Assembly: GCA_018672815.1 (NCBI GenBank) | Contig: JABHDX010000144.1 | Location: 1 to 10,284 of the forward strand | Origin: Gammaproteobacteria bacterium | GTDB taxonomy: Bacteria; Pseudomonadota; Gammaproteobacteria; UBA11654 | DNA length: 10,284 nucleotides | Reading direction: 5' to 3' | Shown here: positions 1 through 5,838 of the stretch, piece by piece | How the letters are laid out: each line of letters opens with the position of its first letter | Numbering within the stretch: position 1 is the first letter of the stretch | The notes under the pieces: generated by a model | Seen by the model: the letters and a program-made list of their open reading frames with translations, nothing else | What the model was told of the DNA's origin: nothing | Databases searched by the model: none | Translations under genes and position numbers: made by a program

Positions 1-647
1 TTCAAAACTATCAAATACCAACTGAAAGAAAGATATATTTAGTGGACAAACCAGGTGCTGTTCAATCATTGATAGTAGCAGGCCAATTGCTTCCATTTCC
101 TGACTCTCAAGTTGAGAAAGATATAGAGTTAATGAATGCAGTTATTGGAGGTAGCTTTACCTCAAGATTAAATATGAACCTCAGAGAAGATAAAAGTTGG
201 TCTTATGGAGCAAGAGCAAGATTATCAAGATTCAAAGGACCAAGACCGATGTTAGTTTATGCACCAGTGCAAACTGATAAGACAGTTCCATCAATTCAAG
301 AAATCATTAGAGAATATGATGAATACCTAACATCAAGACCTGCTGAGAAAGAAGAGCTCGAAGTCATTATTAAAGATAGATCACTAGGCTTAATAGGTGA
401 ATTTGAAACATTTGGTGCATTGATGATTGGACTTTCGGGTATAGTCGCATTTAATCGAAGTGATGATTATCTTGAGAGTCTTCCTGAAACATATCAGGCA
501 ATAACAATTGATGATATACATCAGGCAACCAATACTTATATTGATCCGAATATATGGACATGGATAATTGTTGGTGATCTGTCAATTATTGAAAACGAAA
601 TCAGAAAGCTTAATTTAGGAAAAATAGAAATTATAAAGTTGGATTGA
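1..647 (+). CDS. M16 (pitrilysin) family peptidase, C-terminal part, 5'-truncated
   Basis: The reading frame is open from the first bases of the window, so the gene begins upstream; the GTG at 42 is an internal valine in a conserved stretch, not a start. The visible ~215 residues match the C-terminal M16 domain: IYLVDKPGAVQS, then a region reading GGSFTSRLNMNLRE, then SWSYGA, and an ending with VGDLS..I...IRKLNLG. Family members are zinc metallopeptidases, often periplasmic and often working as a pair of an active subunit (HxxEH motif) and an inactive subunit that supplies the R/Y substrate-binding residues. The HxxEH region would lie in the missing N-terminal half, so activity cannot be judged here. 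The gene ends with TGA 67 bp before tRNA-Glu. Family assignment is firm; the substrate is unknown. Confidence 0.9.
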   Translation, partial: QNYQIPTERKIYLVDKPGAVQSLIVAGQLLPFPDSQVEKDIELMNAVIGGSFTSRLNMNLREDKSWSYGARARLSRFKGPRPMLVYAPVQTDKTVPSIQEIIREYDEYLTSRPAEKEELEVIIKDRSLGLIGEFETFGALMIGLSGIVAFNRSDDYLESLPETYQAITIDDIHQATNTYIDPNIWTWIIVGDLSIIENEIRKLNLGKIEIIKLD

Positions 648-668
648 AGAAGCCTTTTTCAATATACT
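639..668 (+). promoter_or_regulatory. Candidate sigma70 promoter for tRNA-Glu
   Basis: TATACT (663-668) differs from the consensus -10 at one position. TTGGAT (639-644) lies 18 bp upstream as a poor -35, overlapping the end of the M16 gene. The start point would be near 675, leaving a leader of about 40 nt before the tRNA. The rest of the 66-bp gap holds an imperfect direct repeat and a weak inverted repeat, TTTTCA (656-661) with TGAAAA (676-681), followed by a T run, but no convincing terminator. Call based only on position and box similarity. Confidence 0.3.
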
Positions 669-713
669 TCATTCCTGAAAAGACTTTTTGATCCATGAAA
701 AGCATTTTTCTGG

Positions 714-788
714 GTCCCCATCGTCTAGTGGTTAGGACACCGCCCTTTCACGGCGGCAACAGGGGTTCAAATCCCCTTGGGGACGCCA
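714..788 (+). tRNA. tRNA-Glu (anticodon TTC), CCA encoded
   Basis: A complete 75-nt cloverleaf can be folded by eye. The acceptor stem GTCCCCA (714-720) pairs perfectly with TGGGGAC (778-784), followed by discriminator G785 and an encoded CCA (786-788). The D-stem GTCT/GGAC (723-726/735-738) closes an 8-nt loop with GG at 730-731. The anticodon stem CCGCC/GGCGG (740-744/752-756) closes the loop CTTTCAC with anticodon TTC at 747-749. The T-stem AGGGG/CCCCT (761-765/773-777) closes loop TTCAAAT. The body closely resembles E. coli tRNA-Glu. Positions 20 and 20a of the D-loop are both T (732-733), the usual DusA target sites, and dusA lies two genes downstream. The next gene starts 24 bp after the CCA, so the tRNA is probably cut from a longer transcript. 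Confidence 0.97.
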
Positions 789-798
789 GAGTATTCTC

Positions 799-805
799 AG
801 GAGGG
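799..805 (+). promoter_or_regulatory. Strong Shine-Dalgarno setting the SDR start
   Basis: AGGAGGG ends 7 nt before the ATG at 813. It fixes that ATG as the start rather than an in-frame TTG at 777 inside the tRNA. It is one of the two clear Shine-Dalgarno sequences in the window, the other being that of rpsB. Confidence 0.85.
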
Positions 806-812
806 ATTCGCA

Positions 813-1823
813 ATGGATAAAGTATTAGTAACAGGTGCAACAGGCTTTATAGCTCTCCATTGCATTCAACAACTTTTAGACCAAGGTTATCAAGTTAAGG
901 GTACTGTAAGGTCTGAGGATAAAAAAAATGAAGTTATTGAATCAATGAGAAAAAATTCAAAGCACCCTGAAAATTTATCGATAGTTTATGCAGATCTACT
1001 TAAAGATGAAGGTTGGAATGAAGCTGTTGATGGATGTAGATATGTACTACATGTTGCATCACCATTTGTTCTAGAAGAACCTGAGCATGAAGATATTTTA
1101 ATTAAACCAGCAGTAGAAGGGACACTTAGAGTGCTCAATGCATCTAAAAATAATCATGTAGAGAAAGTGGTTCTTACATCATCATTTGCAGCTATTGGTT
1201 ATGGAAATGATGAAAAAATATTCGATGAGACTGATTGGTCTAATACTGATTCGATAATAGGTGCTTATGCTAAAAGTAAAACACTAGCTGAGAGAGCAGC
1301 ATGGAATTTTGTAAATGAGTTGTCAGATCATAATAAATTTAATCTCACTGTTATAAATCCAGTTGCTGTCACCGGACCCATGCTCTCAGATGATATTGGA
1401 ACCTCAAACACACTTTTTGTTCAGCTAATGGATGGCTCAATTCGAGTATGTCCGAGAATTCATATTGGTTTTGTGGATGTTAGAGATGTTGCAAAAGCTC
1501 ATATTTTTTCTATGACTTCAGAAGAAACTAATGGAGAAAGAATAATTGTTAGTGAAAAAGAAATGTTTCTTGCACAAATGGCTAGGACCCTTAAGGACGC
1601 TGGTTATAATAACTCCCCAACCATAGAAATTCCTGATCTCATGTTCAAAATTATGGCTACTTTTATAAAAAAACTTTCTAGAATGAAGCGGTCTGTAGGT
1701 AGAAAAGTTATTAGCGATAAAAGCAAGGCGAAAGAATTATTTGATTGGGAATATATTACAGCTGAAGACTCAGCAATAGAGTCTGCTAAACAACTAGAGA
1801 TAATGGGTCTTATTTCAAATTGA
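813..1823 (+). CDS. NAD(P)-dependent extended SDR, aldehyde/dihydroflavonol-reductase-like
   Basis: A 336-residue protein with a Rossmann fold at its N-terminus. The nucleotide-binding motif TGATGFIA spans residues 7-14, and R33 in GTVRS after the second strand suggests NADPH preference (inference). YADLLKDEGW (59-68), the VLHVASP strand (78-84), TSS (122-124) and the catalytic YAKSK (Y152, K156) complete the extended-SDR set. INPVAVTGP (181-189) is also typical. The closest recognised group is the dihydroflavonol-4-reductase/aldehyde-reductase-like SDRs, NAD(P)H-dependent carbonyl reductases of broad or unknown substrate in bacteria. The length fits the family. The ATG at 813 is preceded by a strong AGGAGGG and begins directly at the Rossmann strand. 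There is no room for a separate promoter after the tRNA, so the gene is probably read through from it. The stop overlaps the dusA start by 4 bp. Family sure, substrate unknown. Confidence 0.88.
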   Translation: MDKVLVTGATGFIALHCIQQLLDQGYQVKGTVRSEDKKNEVIESMRKNSKHPENLSIVYADLLKDEGWNEAVDGCRYVLHVASPFVLEEPEHEDILIKPAVEGTLRVLNASKNNHVEKVVLTSSFAAIGYGNDEKIFDETDWSNTDSIIGAYAKSKTLAERAAWNFVNELSDHNKFNLTVINPVAVTGPMLSDDIGTSNTLFVQLMDGSIRVCPRIHIGFVDVRDVAKAHIFSMTSEETNGERIIVSEKEMFLAQMARTLKDAGYNNSPTIEIPDLMFKIMATFIKKLSRMKRSVGRKVISDKSKAKELFDWEYITAEDSAIESAKQLEIMGLISN

Positions 1824-2794
1824 AACGAATTTCTATAGCACCCATGATGGGTCATACTGATCGTCACTTTCGGTTTATGGCTAATTTGCTTGCTAAAGAT
1901 GTAAAGCTCTACACACCAATGATACATGCAGATACCATTGTGTTTTCTAAAAATCAGTTGTTAGAGTCAGAAAATATCAATCAAAAAGATGTTGGTATTC
2001 AGATAGCTGGCAATAATACTGAGGTTATGGCGAAAGCAGCATCAATTATCTCAAATTATAATTATGATGAAATTAATATTAATATAGGTTGTCCAAGTCA
2101 ACGAGTTCAAAACTGTGAAGTAGGGGCTGCATTGATGAGCAAACCTTCTGTCGTTGCTGATTGTATAAGAGTGATGTCAAAGGAAGTAGATATTCCACTG
2201 TCCATTAAAACTAGAATTGGCATTGATGATCACGATGATTATGATTTTTTATTTAGGTTTGTTGAGGAAACTGCTAATGCTGGATGCAATCATTTTATTA
2301 TTCATGCAAGAAAAGCCTTACTTCAAGGTATCAGTCCAAAGGATAATAGAAGAATTCCACCCATCGACTATGAAAGAGTTTATCGCTTAAAAAAAGATTT
2401 CACAGAATTATCAATTGAAATTAATGGAGAAATTAATTCTATAGAAGAAATAGAAACACATTTTGAGTTCGTGGATGGAGTTATGATTGGTAGATATGCT
2501 TTTAAAGATTCATTATTTCTTCAAAAGATACAAGAACATTTCTATCCAGATAAAAATTTATTGAGTAAATATGAAATTATAAATGCTATGTTAGTTTATG
2601 CAAAAGAGCAGACCGATCAAGGTATTAGCATCCATCTAGTTACTAGGCACATGAATCAATTATTAAAGGGTTTAAATGGCGCTAGACAATGGAGGAATAT
2701 TCTCGGATCAAATCAAGAGAAATCAATGCATTCATATGATTTAATTCAAGAGATTAAAAATTTTATTAACAAGAGAAAGGAGCAGTTAATCTGA
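1820..2794 (+). CDS. dusA: tRNA-dihydrouridine(20/20a) synthase DusA
   Basis: A 324-residue flavoenzyme that reduces uridine to dihydrouridine at positions 20 and 20a of the tRNA D-loop, using FMN and NADPH in the cytoplasm. The TIM-barrel N-terminus reads SIAPMMGHTDRH. NIGCPSQRVQ (88-97) contains the catalytic Cys91. IKTRIGID (129-136) contains the phosphate/RNA-binding Lys130. FIIHARKA (159-166) holds His162, and the FMN-binding INGEI (201-205) and MIGRYA (222-227) follow. The longer IHARKA..G.SP..NR.IPP block and the C-terminal TRHM...L.G..GARQWR helical region separate DusA from DusB and DusC. The start is TTG: it overlaps the SDR stop as TTGA, and the first ATG (1844) lies inside the conserved motif. 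There is no good Shine-Dalgarno, so translation is probably coupled to the SDR. Residue 99 is Cys, next to a VGAALM segment where E. coli, as I recall it, has FGACLM. The 3' end overlaps convergent pckG by 9 bp. Confidence 0.95.
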   Translation: MKRISIAPMMGHTDRHFRFMANLLAKDVKLYTPMIHADTIVFSKNQLLESENINQKDVGIQIAGNNTEVMAKAASIISNYNYDEININIGCPSQRVQNCEVGAALMSKPSVVADCIRVMSKEVDIPLSIKTRIGIDDHDDYDFLFRFVEETANAGCNHFIIHARKALLQGISPKDNRRIPPIDYERVYRLKKDFTELSIEINGEINSIEEIETHFEFVDGVMIGRYAFKDSLFLQKIQEHFYPDKNLLSKYEIINAMLVYAKEQTDQGISIHLVTRHMNQLLKGLNGARQWRNILGSNQEKSMHSYDLIQEIKNFINKRKEQLI

Positions 2795-4537
2795 GTTATA
2801 TTCCTTTAATGAATTCACAACTTTTTTATGTTCTTCAAATAACTGACTCGGCATACGATCACCATATTCATTAAAAAAGTCTTCAATACTATTCATTTCT
2901 TCAAGCCATTGATCAGGATTAATAGCAAATAATTCATTCATAGTGTCTTCGGATATATCTAAACCAGAGGTATTAATATCATTATTATTTGGAAGAAAAC
3001 CAATTGGCATTTCTTTTGCATCTACGCTATTTTGACATCGTTTAATAATCCAATCCAAAACTCTTAAATTCTCTCCAAAACCTGGCCATATAAAGCCTTC
3101 ATCATTTTTCCTGAACCAATTTACATGAAAAATCTTGGGTAGATTATTAGACTGTTCAGAGAAGCTTAACCAATGAGAAAAGTAGTCTGCAAAGTTATAG
3201 CCACAAAATGGTTTCATAGCCATTGGATCTCTTCTTACAATACCAATATCACCAGCAGCAGCTGCTGTAGTTTCAGAGCCAACACTCGCTCCCACAAGAA
3301 CGCCATGATTCCAATCTTTTGCTTCATATACCAGTGGTGCTAACTCACTTCTTCGCCCACCAAACACAATGGCAGAAATCGGAACACCGGTAGGGGAGTC
3401 AGCCAAATCAGAATACTGAGGGTTATTTTTTGCTGAGATTGTGAATCTTGAATTAGGATGAGCACAGTGATTTCCATCTTGAAGTGGGTTGCCTTTCCAA
3501 TCAATACTAGGAGTGCCATCGAGCCTTCCTTCCCACCAAGGTTCATTATTATCCGTTAAACCAACATTGGTGAATATGGCATCACTTTGAATTGCTTTAT
3601 AAGCATTCTCATTATCTTCTTCATTAGTTCCTGGGACAACACCAAAGTAGCCAGCCTCAGGATTGATTGCCCAAATCTGTCCATTTTCATCCATATTTAA
3701 CCAAGCAATATCATCACCAATAGTTTTTACTTTCCAACCTTCATATCCTTCAGGAGGAATGAGCATTGCCAAATTAGTTTTTCCACATGCTGAAGGAAAT
3801 GCAGCAGCAACATAAAACTTTTCATTATTTGGGTTTTCAATTTCAACAATTAGCATATGTTCAGCAAGCCAATTTTCTTTCAAGGCTTGCCAGCTCGCTA
3901 TTCGAAGCGCATGACACTTTTTACCTAATAAAGCATTACCGCCATAGCCAGAACCTATACTTCTTATTGTTTCTTCTTCTGGAAAATGCATTATAAATCT
4001 TTTTTCTGGATCTAGATCCCCTATTGAGTGTATGCCTTTTACAAACTTATTTTCTTTTTCTATTCTTTTTAATGCAGGTGTTCCCATACGAGTCATTAGA
4101 TACATATTGGCTACAACATAAGGGCTATCTGTTATTTCAACACCACATCTCGAGAGGTTTGAATCAATGGGGCCCATGCAGTATGGTATTACATATAAAG
4201 TTCTACCCTTCATGCTTCCTTGAAACAATGCATCTAGTTTTTGGTGAGCTTCTTCTGGATCCATCCAATTATTATTGGGACCAGCATCATCTTTTTCCTT
4301 ACTGCAAATAAATGTCAAATGCTCAACTCTAGCTACATCCGATTGATCTGATCGATGAAGATAACAATTGGGAAATGTTTCAGAGTTCAGCTGAGATAAG
4401 TCACCTGTTTCAAGCATCTTCTCAACAAAATTTTGATATTCTTCATTACTTCCATTGCACCAATAAATGGAATCAGGATTAGTTAGGCTTGCTACTTCTT
4501 CAACCCAGTTATTTAATAATTCATTATTTGTATTCAT
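2786..4537 (-). CDS. pckG: Phosphoenolpyruvate carboxykinase (GTP)
   Basis: A 583-residue cytoplasmic enzyme, a little shorter than the usual ~600-620. It converts oxaloacetate and GTP to phosphoenolpyruvate, GDP and CO2, the entry step of gluconeogenesis. The GTP class is shown by the P-loop FPSACGKTN (247-255) with the hyper-reactive Cys251. Other GTP-class landmarks are GYGGNALLGKK (197-207, substrate and Mn binding), H227, the kinase-2 motif GDDIAW (274-279), HPNSRFT (360-366), FGGRRS (392-397) and WPGFGEN (484-490). R70 in DVARVEH matches the substrate arginine near the N-terminus. The ATP-type enzyme of enterics is an unrelated sequence class. The gene stands alone on its strand and is divergent from tsaB. 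Upstream are a perfect TATAAT -10 and an inverted repeat that could carry regulation. No clear Shine-Dalgarno precedes the ATG. Confidence 0.97.
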   Translation of the reverse strand: MNTNNELLNNWVEEVASLTNPDSIYWCNGSNEEYQNFVEKMLETGDLSQLNSETFPNCYLHRSDQSDVARVEHLTFICSKEKDDAGPNNNWMDPEEAHQKLDALFQGSMKGRTLYVIPYCMGPIDSNLSRCGVEITDSPYVVANMYLMTRMGTPALKRIEKENKFVKGIHSIGDLDPEKRFIMHFPEEETIRSIGSGYGGNALLGKKCHALRIASWQALKENWLAEHMLIVEIENPNNEKFYVAAAFPSACGKTNLAMLIPPEGYEGWKVKTIGDDIAWLNMDENGQIWAINPEAGYFGVVPGTNEEDNENAYKAIQSDAIFTNVGLTDNNEPWWEGRLDGTPSIDWKGNPLQDGNHCAHPNSRFTISAKNNPQYSDLADSPTGVPISAIVFGGRRSELAPLVYEAKDWNHGVLVGASVGSETTAAAAGDIGIVRRDPMAMKPFCGYNFADYFSHWLSFSEQSNNLPKIFHVNWFRKNDEGFIWPGFGENLRVLDWIIKRCQNSVDAKEMPIGFLPNNNDINTSGLDISEDTMNELFAINPDQWLEEMNSIEDFFNEYGDRMPSQLFEEHKKVVNSLKEYNSD

Positions 4538-4557
4538 AGATTGTTTACAGATTAATG

Positions 4558-4586
4558 TTGAAAGAATTATTATATCTATGTTAAAT
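4558..4586 (+). promoter_or_regulatory. Candidate sigma70 promoter for tsaB-dsbB
   Basis: TTGAAA (4558-4563), a spacer of 17 bp, then TTAAAT (4581-4586). It is face-to-face with the pckG promoter, so the two would compete or share control. The -10 is only a four-of-six match in very AT-rich DNA, so other boxes are possible. Confidence 0.35.
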
Positions 4587-4609
4587 CTTGCGTCATTAAA
4601 TAATTCTTT
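4561..4609. repeat. 11-bp perfect inverted repeat in the pckG/tsaB divergent region
   Basis: AAAGAATTATT (4561-4571) is the exact reverse complement of AATAATTCTTT (4599-4609), separated by 27 bp. The left arm covers the pckG -10 and the proposed tsaB -35; the right arm sits in the tsaB leader and behind the pckG -35. It could be a split operator for a dimeric regulator, or a weak RNA stem in the tsaB leader. The arms are A/T-rich, so chance is not excluded. Confidence 0.6.
4569..4596 (-). promoter_or_regulatory. Candidate sigma70 promoter for pckG
   Basis: On the - strand a consensus TATAAT (complement of 4569-4574) lies 16 bp from ATGACG (complement of 4591-4596), which matches TTGACA at four of six positions. 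Transcription would begin near 4561, about 25 nt before the ATG. The left arm of the inverted repeat overlaps the -10 and the right arm lies just upstream of the -35. Confidence 0.5.
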
Positions 4610-4639
4610 TATGATTAATAAATCAATCGGAAAACTGTT

Positions 4640-5308
4640 ATGACAAAATGCATTGCAATAGAAACTTCTACTACAAAGTTCAGCTTAGCTAGCTATAACA
4701 ATGGAGTGATTTGTGAATATAATGAGATAGATTCAAAGAACCATGCTAAGAATATTTATATAAATATCAATAACATAATCAATCAATCGAAGATGAATAT
4801 CAATGAATTAGATTTTATTGCTCTTGGAAATGGACCTGGTAGATTTTCTGGTCTAAGAGTCTCTGCAAGTGCTATACAAGCCATAACCTATGTCAGAAAA
4901 ATACCGATAGTTTCTGTATCTAGTTTAATGGCTATAGCTCAAGTTGCGATTGATAACTATTCTCTAGATAAGATAGCTGTTGCTATGACTGCAAGAAAAG
5001 GGAAAATTTATTTTGGTTGTTATAAAAAAGGAGAAGATAGTCTAGCGGAAGAAGTGATCAAAGATTGTTTGATTGATGCCGATTCATTTCATTTCTCAGA
5101 TGGTTCATTTTATGGAGTAGGCAATGGTTATTCACAAGAAATAATGAGTAAAAAAAATAACGCAATAAAATTAATCAATAATCCTGAAACAGTATTTCCA
5201 GATGCCAAAACCATGATTAAAAATGCAATTAAGAAATATGAATTAGGTATTATTTCAAATTCATTTAATATTATTCCAAACTATTTAATGGATGAGGTAG
5301 CTAATTGA
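4640..5308 (+). CDS. tsaB: tRNA t6A37 biosynthesis protein TsaB
   Basis: A 222-residue cytoplasmic protein of the ASKHA fold. TsaB is the dimerisation/scaffold partner that, with TsaD and TsaE, transfers threonylcarbamoyl from the TsaC product to A37 of ANN-decoding tRNAs. The sequence shows IAIETST (5-11), the strongly conserved GNGPGRFSGLR (63-73), SVSSLMAIA (92-100), ARKGKIYFGCY (118-128) and a C-terminal PNYLMDEVAN matching the family ending P.YLR.EVA. It lacks the metal-binding histidines of TsaD, as expected for TsaB. Length fits the family (about 215-235). The ATG at 4640 has only a weak GGA (4629-4631) upstream. The TGA stop overlaps the dsbB TTG by 4 bp, so the two are co-transcribed. 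tsaD and tsaE are not in the window. Confidence 0.93.
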   Translation: MTKCIAIETSTTKFSLASYNNGVICEYNEIDSKNHAKNIYININNIINQSKMNINELDFIALGNGPGRFSGLRVSASAIQAITYVRKIPIVSVSSLMAIAQVAIDNYSLDKIAVAMTARKGKIYFGCYKKGEDSLAEEVIKDCLIDADSFHFSDGSFYGVGNGYSQEIMSKKNNAIKLINNPETVFPDAKTMIKNAIKKYELGIISNSFNIIPNYLMDEVAN

Positions 5309-5826
5309 AAAAAACTTTAGAGAAATTATTTAACCTAGATAAGAGAGTTTTATATTTTTTAGGATTTATTGATTGTATTTTGTTAATTCTATATGTCCTA
5401 TATGTAGAACATTTTTTAGGTCTAGAGCCATGTCCTTTATGCGTATTTCAACGCATTGCAGTGATTATTACTGGGTTAATATTTTTATTGCTAGCAATAT
5501 TCATACCTAAAACGAATAGAACAAAGTTTTTATCATCAACTCTTATATCTCTGAGTACTCTTTCTGGAATTATTGTGGCTGGACGGCACGTATGGCTACA
5601 AAACCTCCCACCAGATAAAGTACCAGGTTGTGGACCAGGTCTTGACTTCATGATTGGAACATTTCCACTATCTGAGGTGTTTGAAATGGTGTTTACCGGT
5701 TCTGGAGAATGCGCTATTGTTGATTGGTCTTTTTTGACATTAAGCATGCCTTCGTGGGCTATGATTTTTTTCATTTTAATTGGTTTTTACGGAATATGGA
5801 TAACTCATAAAAGAGAAACATATTAG
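5305..5826 (+). CDS. dsbB: Disulfide bond formation protein DsbB
   Basis: A 173-residue inner-membrane protein with four predicted hydrophobic helices (about 16-34, 50-68, 77-95 and 148-167). DsbB re-oxidises periplasmic DsbA and passes the electrons to ubiquinone or menaquinone. The first periplasmic loop has the redox pair CPLC (C43, C46), followed by the quinone-contacting R50 in FQR. GRHVWLQ (93-99) is the conserved helix-3 end. The second periplasmic loop carries C109 in PGCGPGLDFM and C136 in GECA, the pair that contacts DsbA. All four catalytic cysteines are present and spacing matches E. coli DsbB. The start is TTG in a TTGA overlap with tsaB, and the frame begins KKTLEKLF just before helix 1. 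No dsbA is visible. The stop lies 12 bp from the end of convergent glnD. Confidence 0.95.
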   Translation: MKKTLEKLFNLDKRVLYFLGFIDCILLILYVLYVEHFLGLEPCPLCVFQRIAVIITGLIFLLLAIFIPKTNRTKFLSSTLISLSTLSGIIVAGRHVWLQNLPPDKVPGCGPGLDFMIGTFPLSEVFEMVFTGSGECAIVDWSFLTLSMPSWAMIFFILIGFYGIWITHKRETY

Positions 5827-5838
5827 AATCAATAAAGC

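Noticed and set aside
1..647. M16 protein lacking HxxEH read as an inactive subunit
   Set aside because: The N-terminal half, where the motif would be, is outside the window, so its absence is not informative.
777..812. Upstream TTG start for the SDR at 777
   Set aside because: It lies inside the tRNA T-stem/acceptor. The ATG at 813 has AGGAGGG at ideal spacing and begins at the Rossmann strand.
1604..1927. Antisense open frame across the SDR/dusA junction
   Set aside because: No family resemblance; fully overlaps two well-supported genes.
3340..4311. Open frames overlapping pckG (3340-3546 on -, 3787-3996 and 4024-4311 on +)
   Set aside because: They lie within the conserved body of PEPCK and show no recognisable domain or Shine-Dalgarno.
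5448..5774. Antisense frame in dsbB
   Set aside because: Shadow of the hydrophobic DsbB sequence; no protein features of its own.
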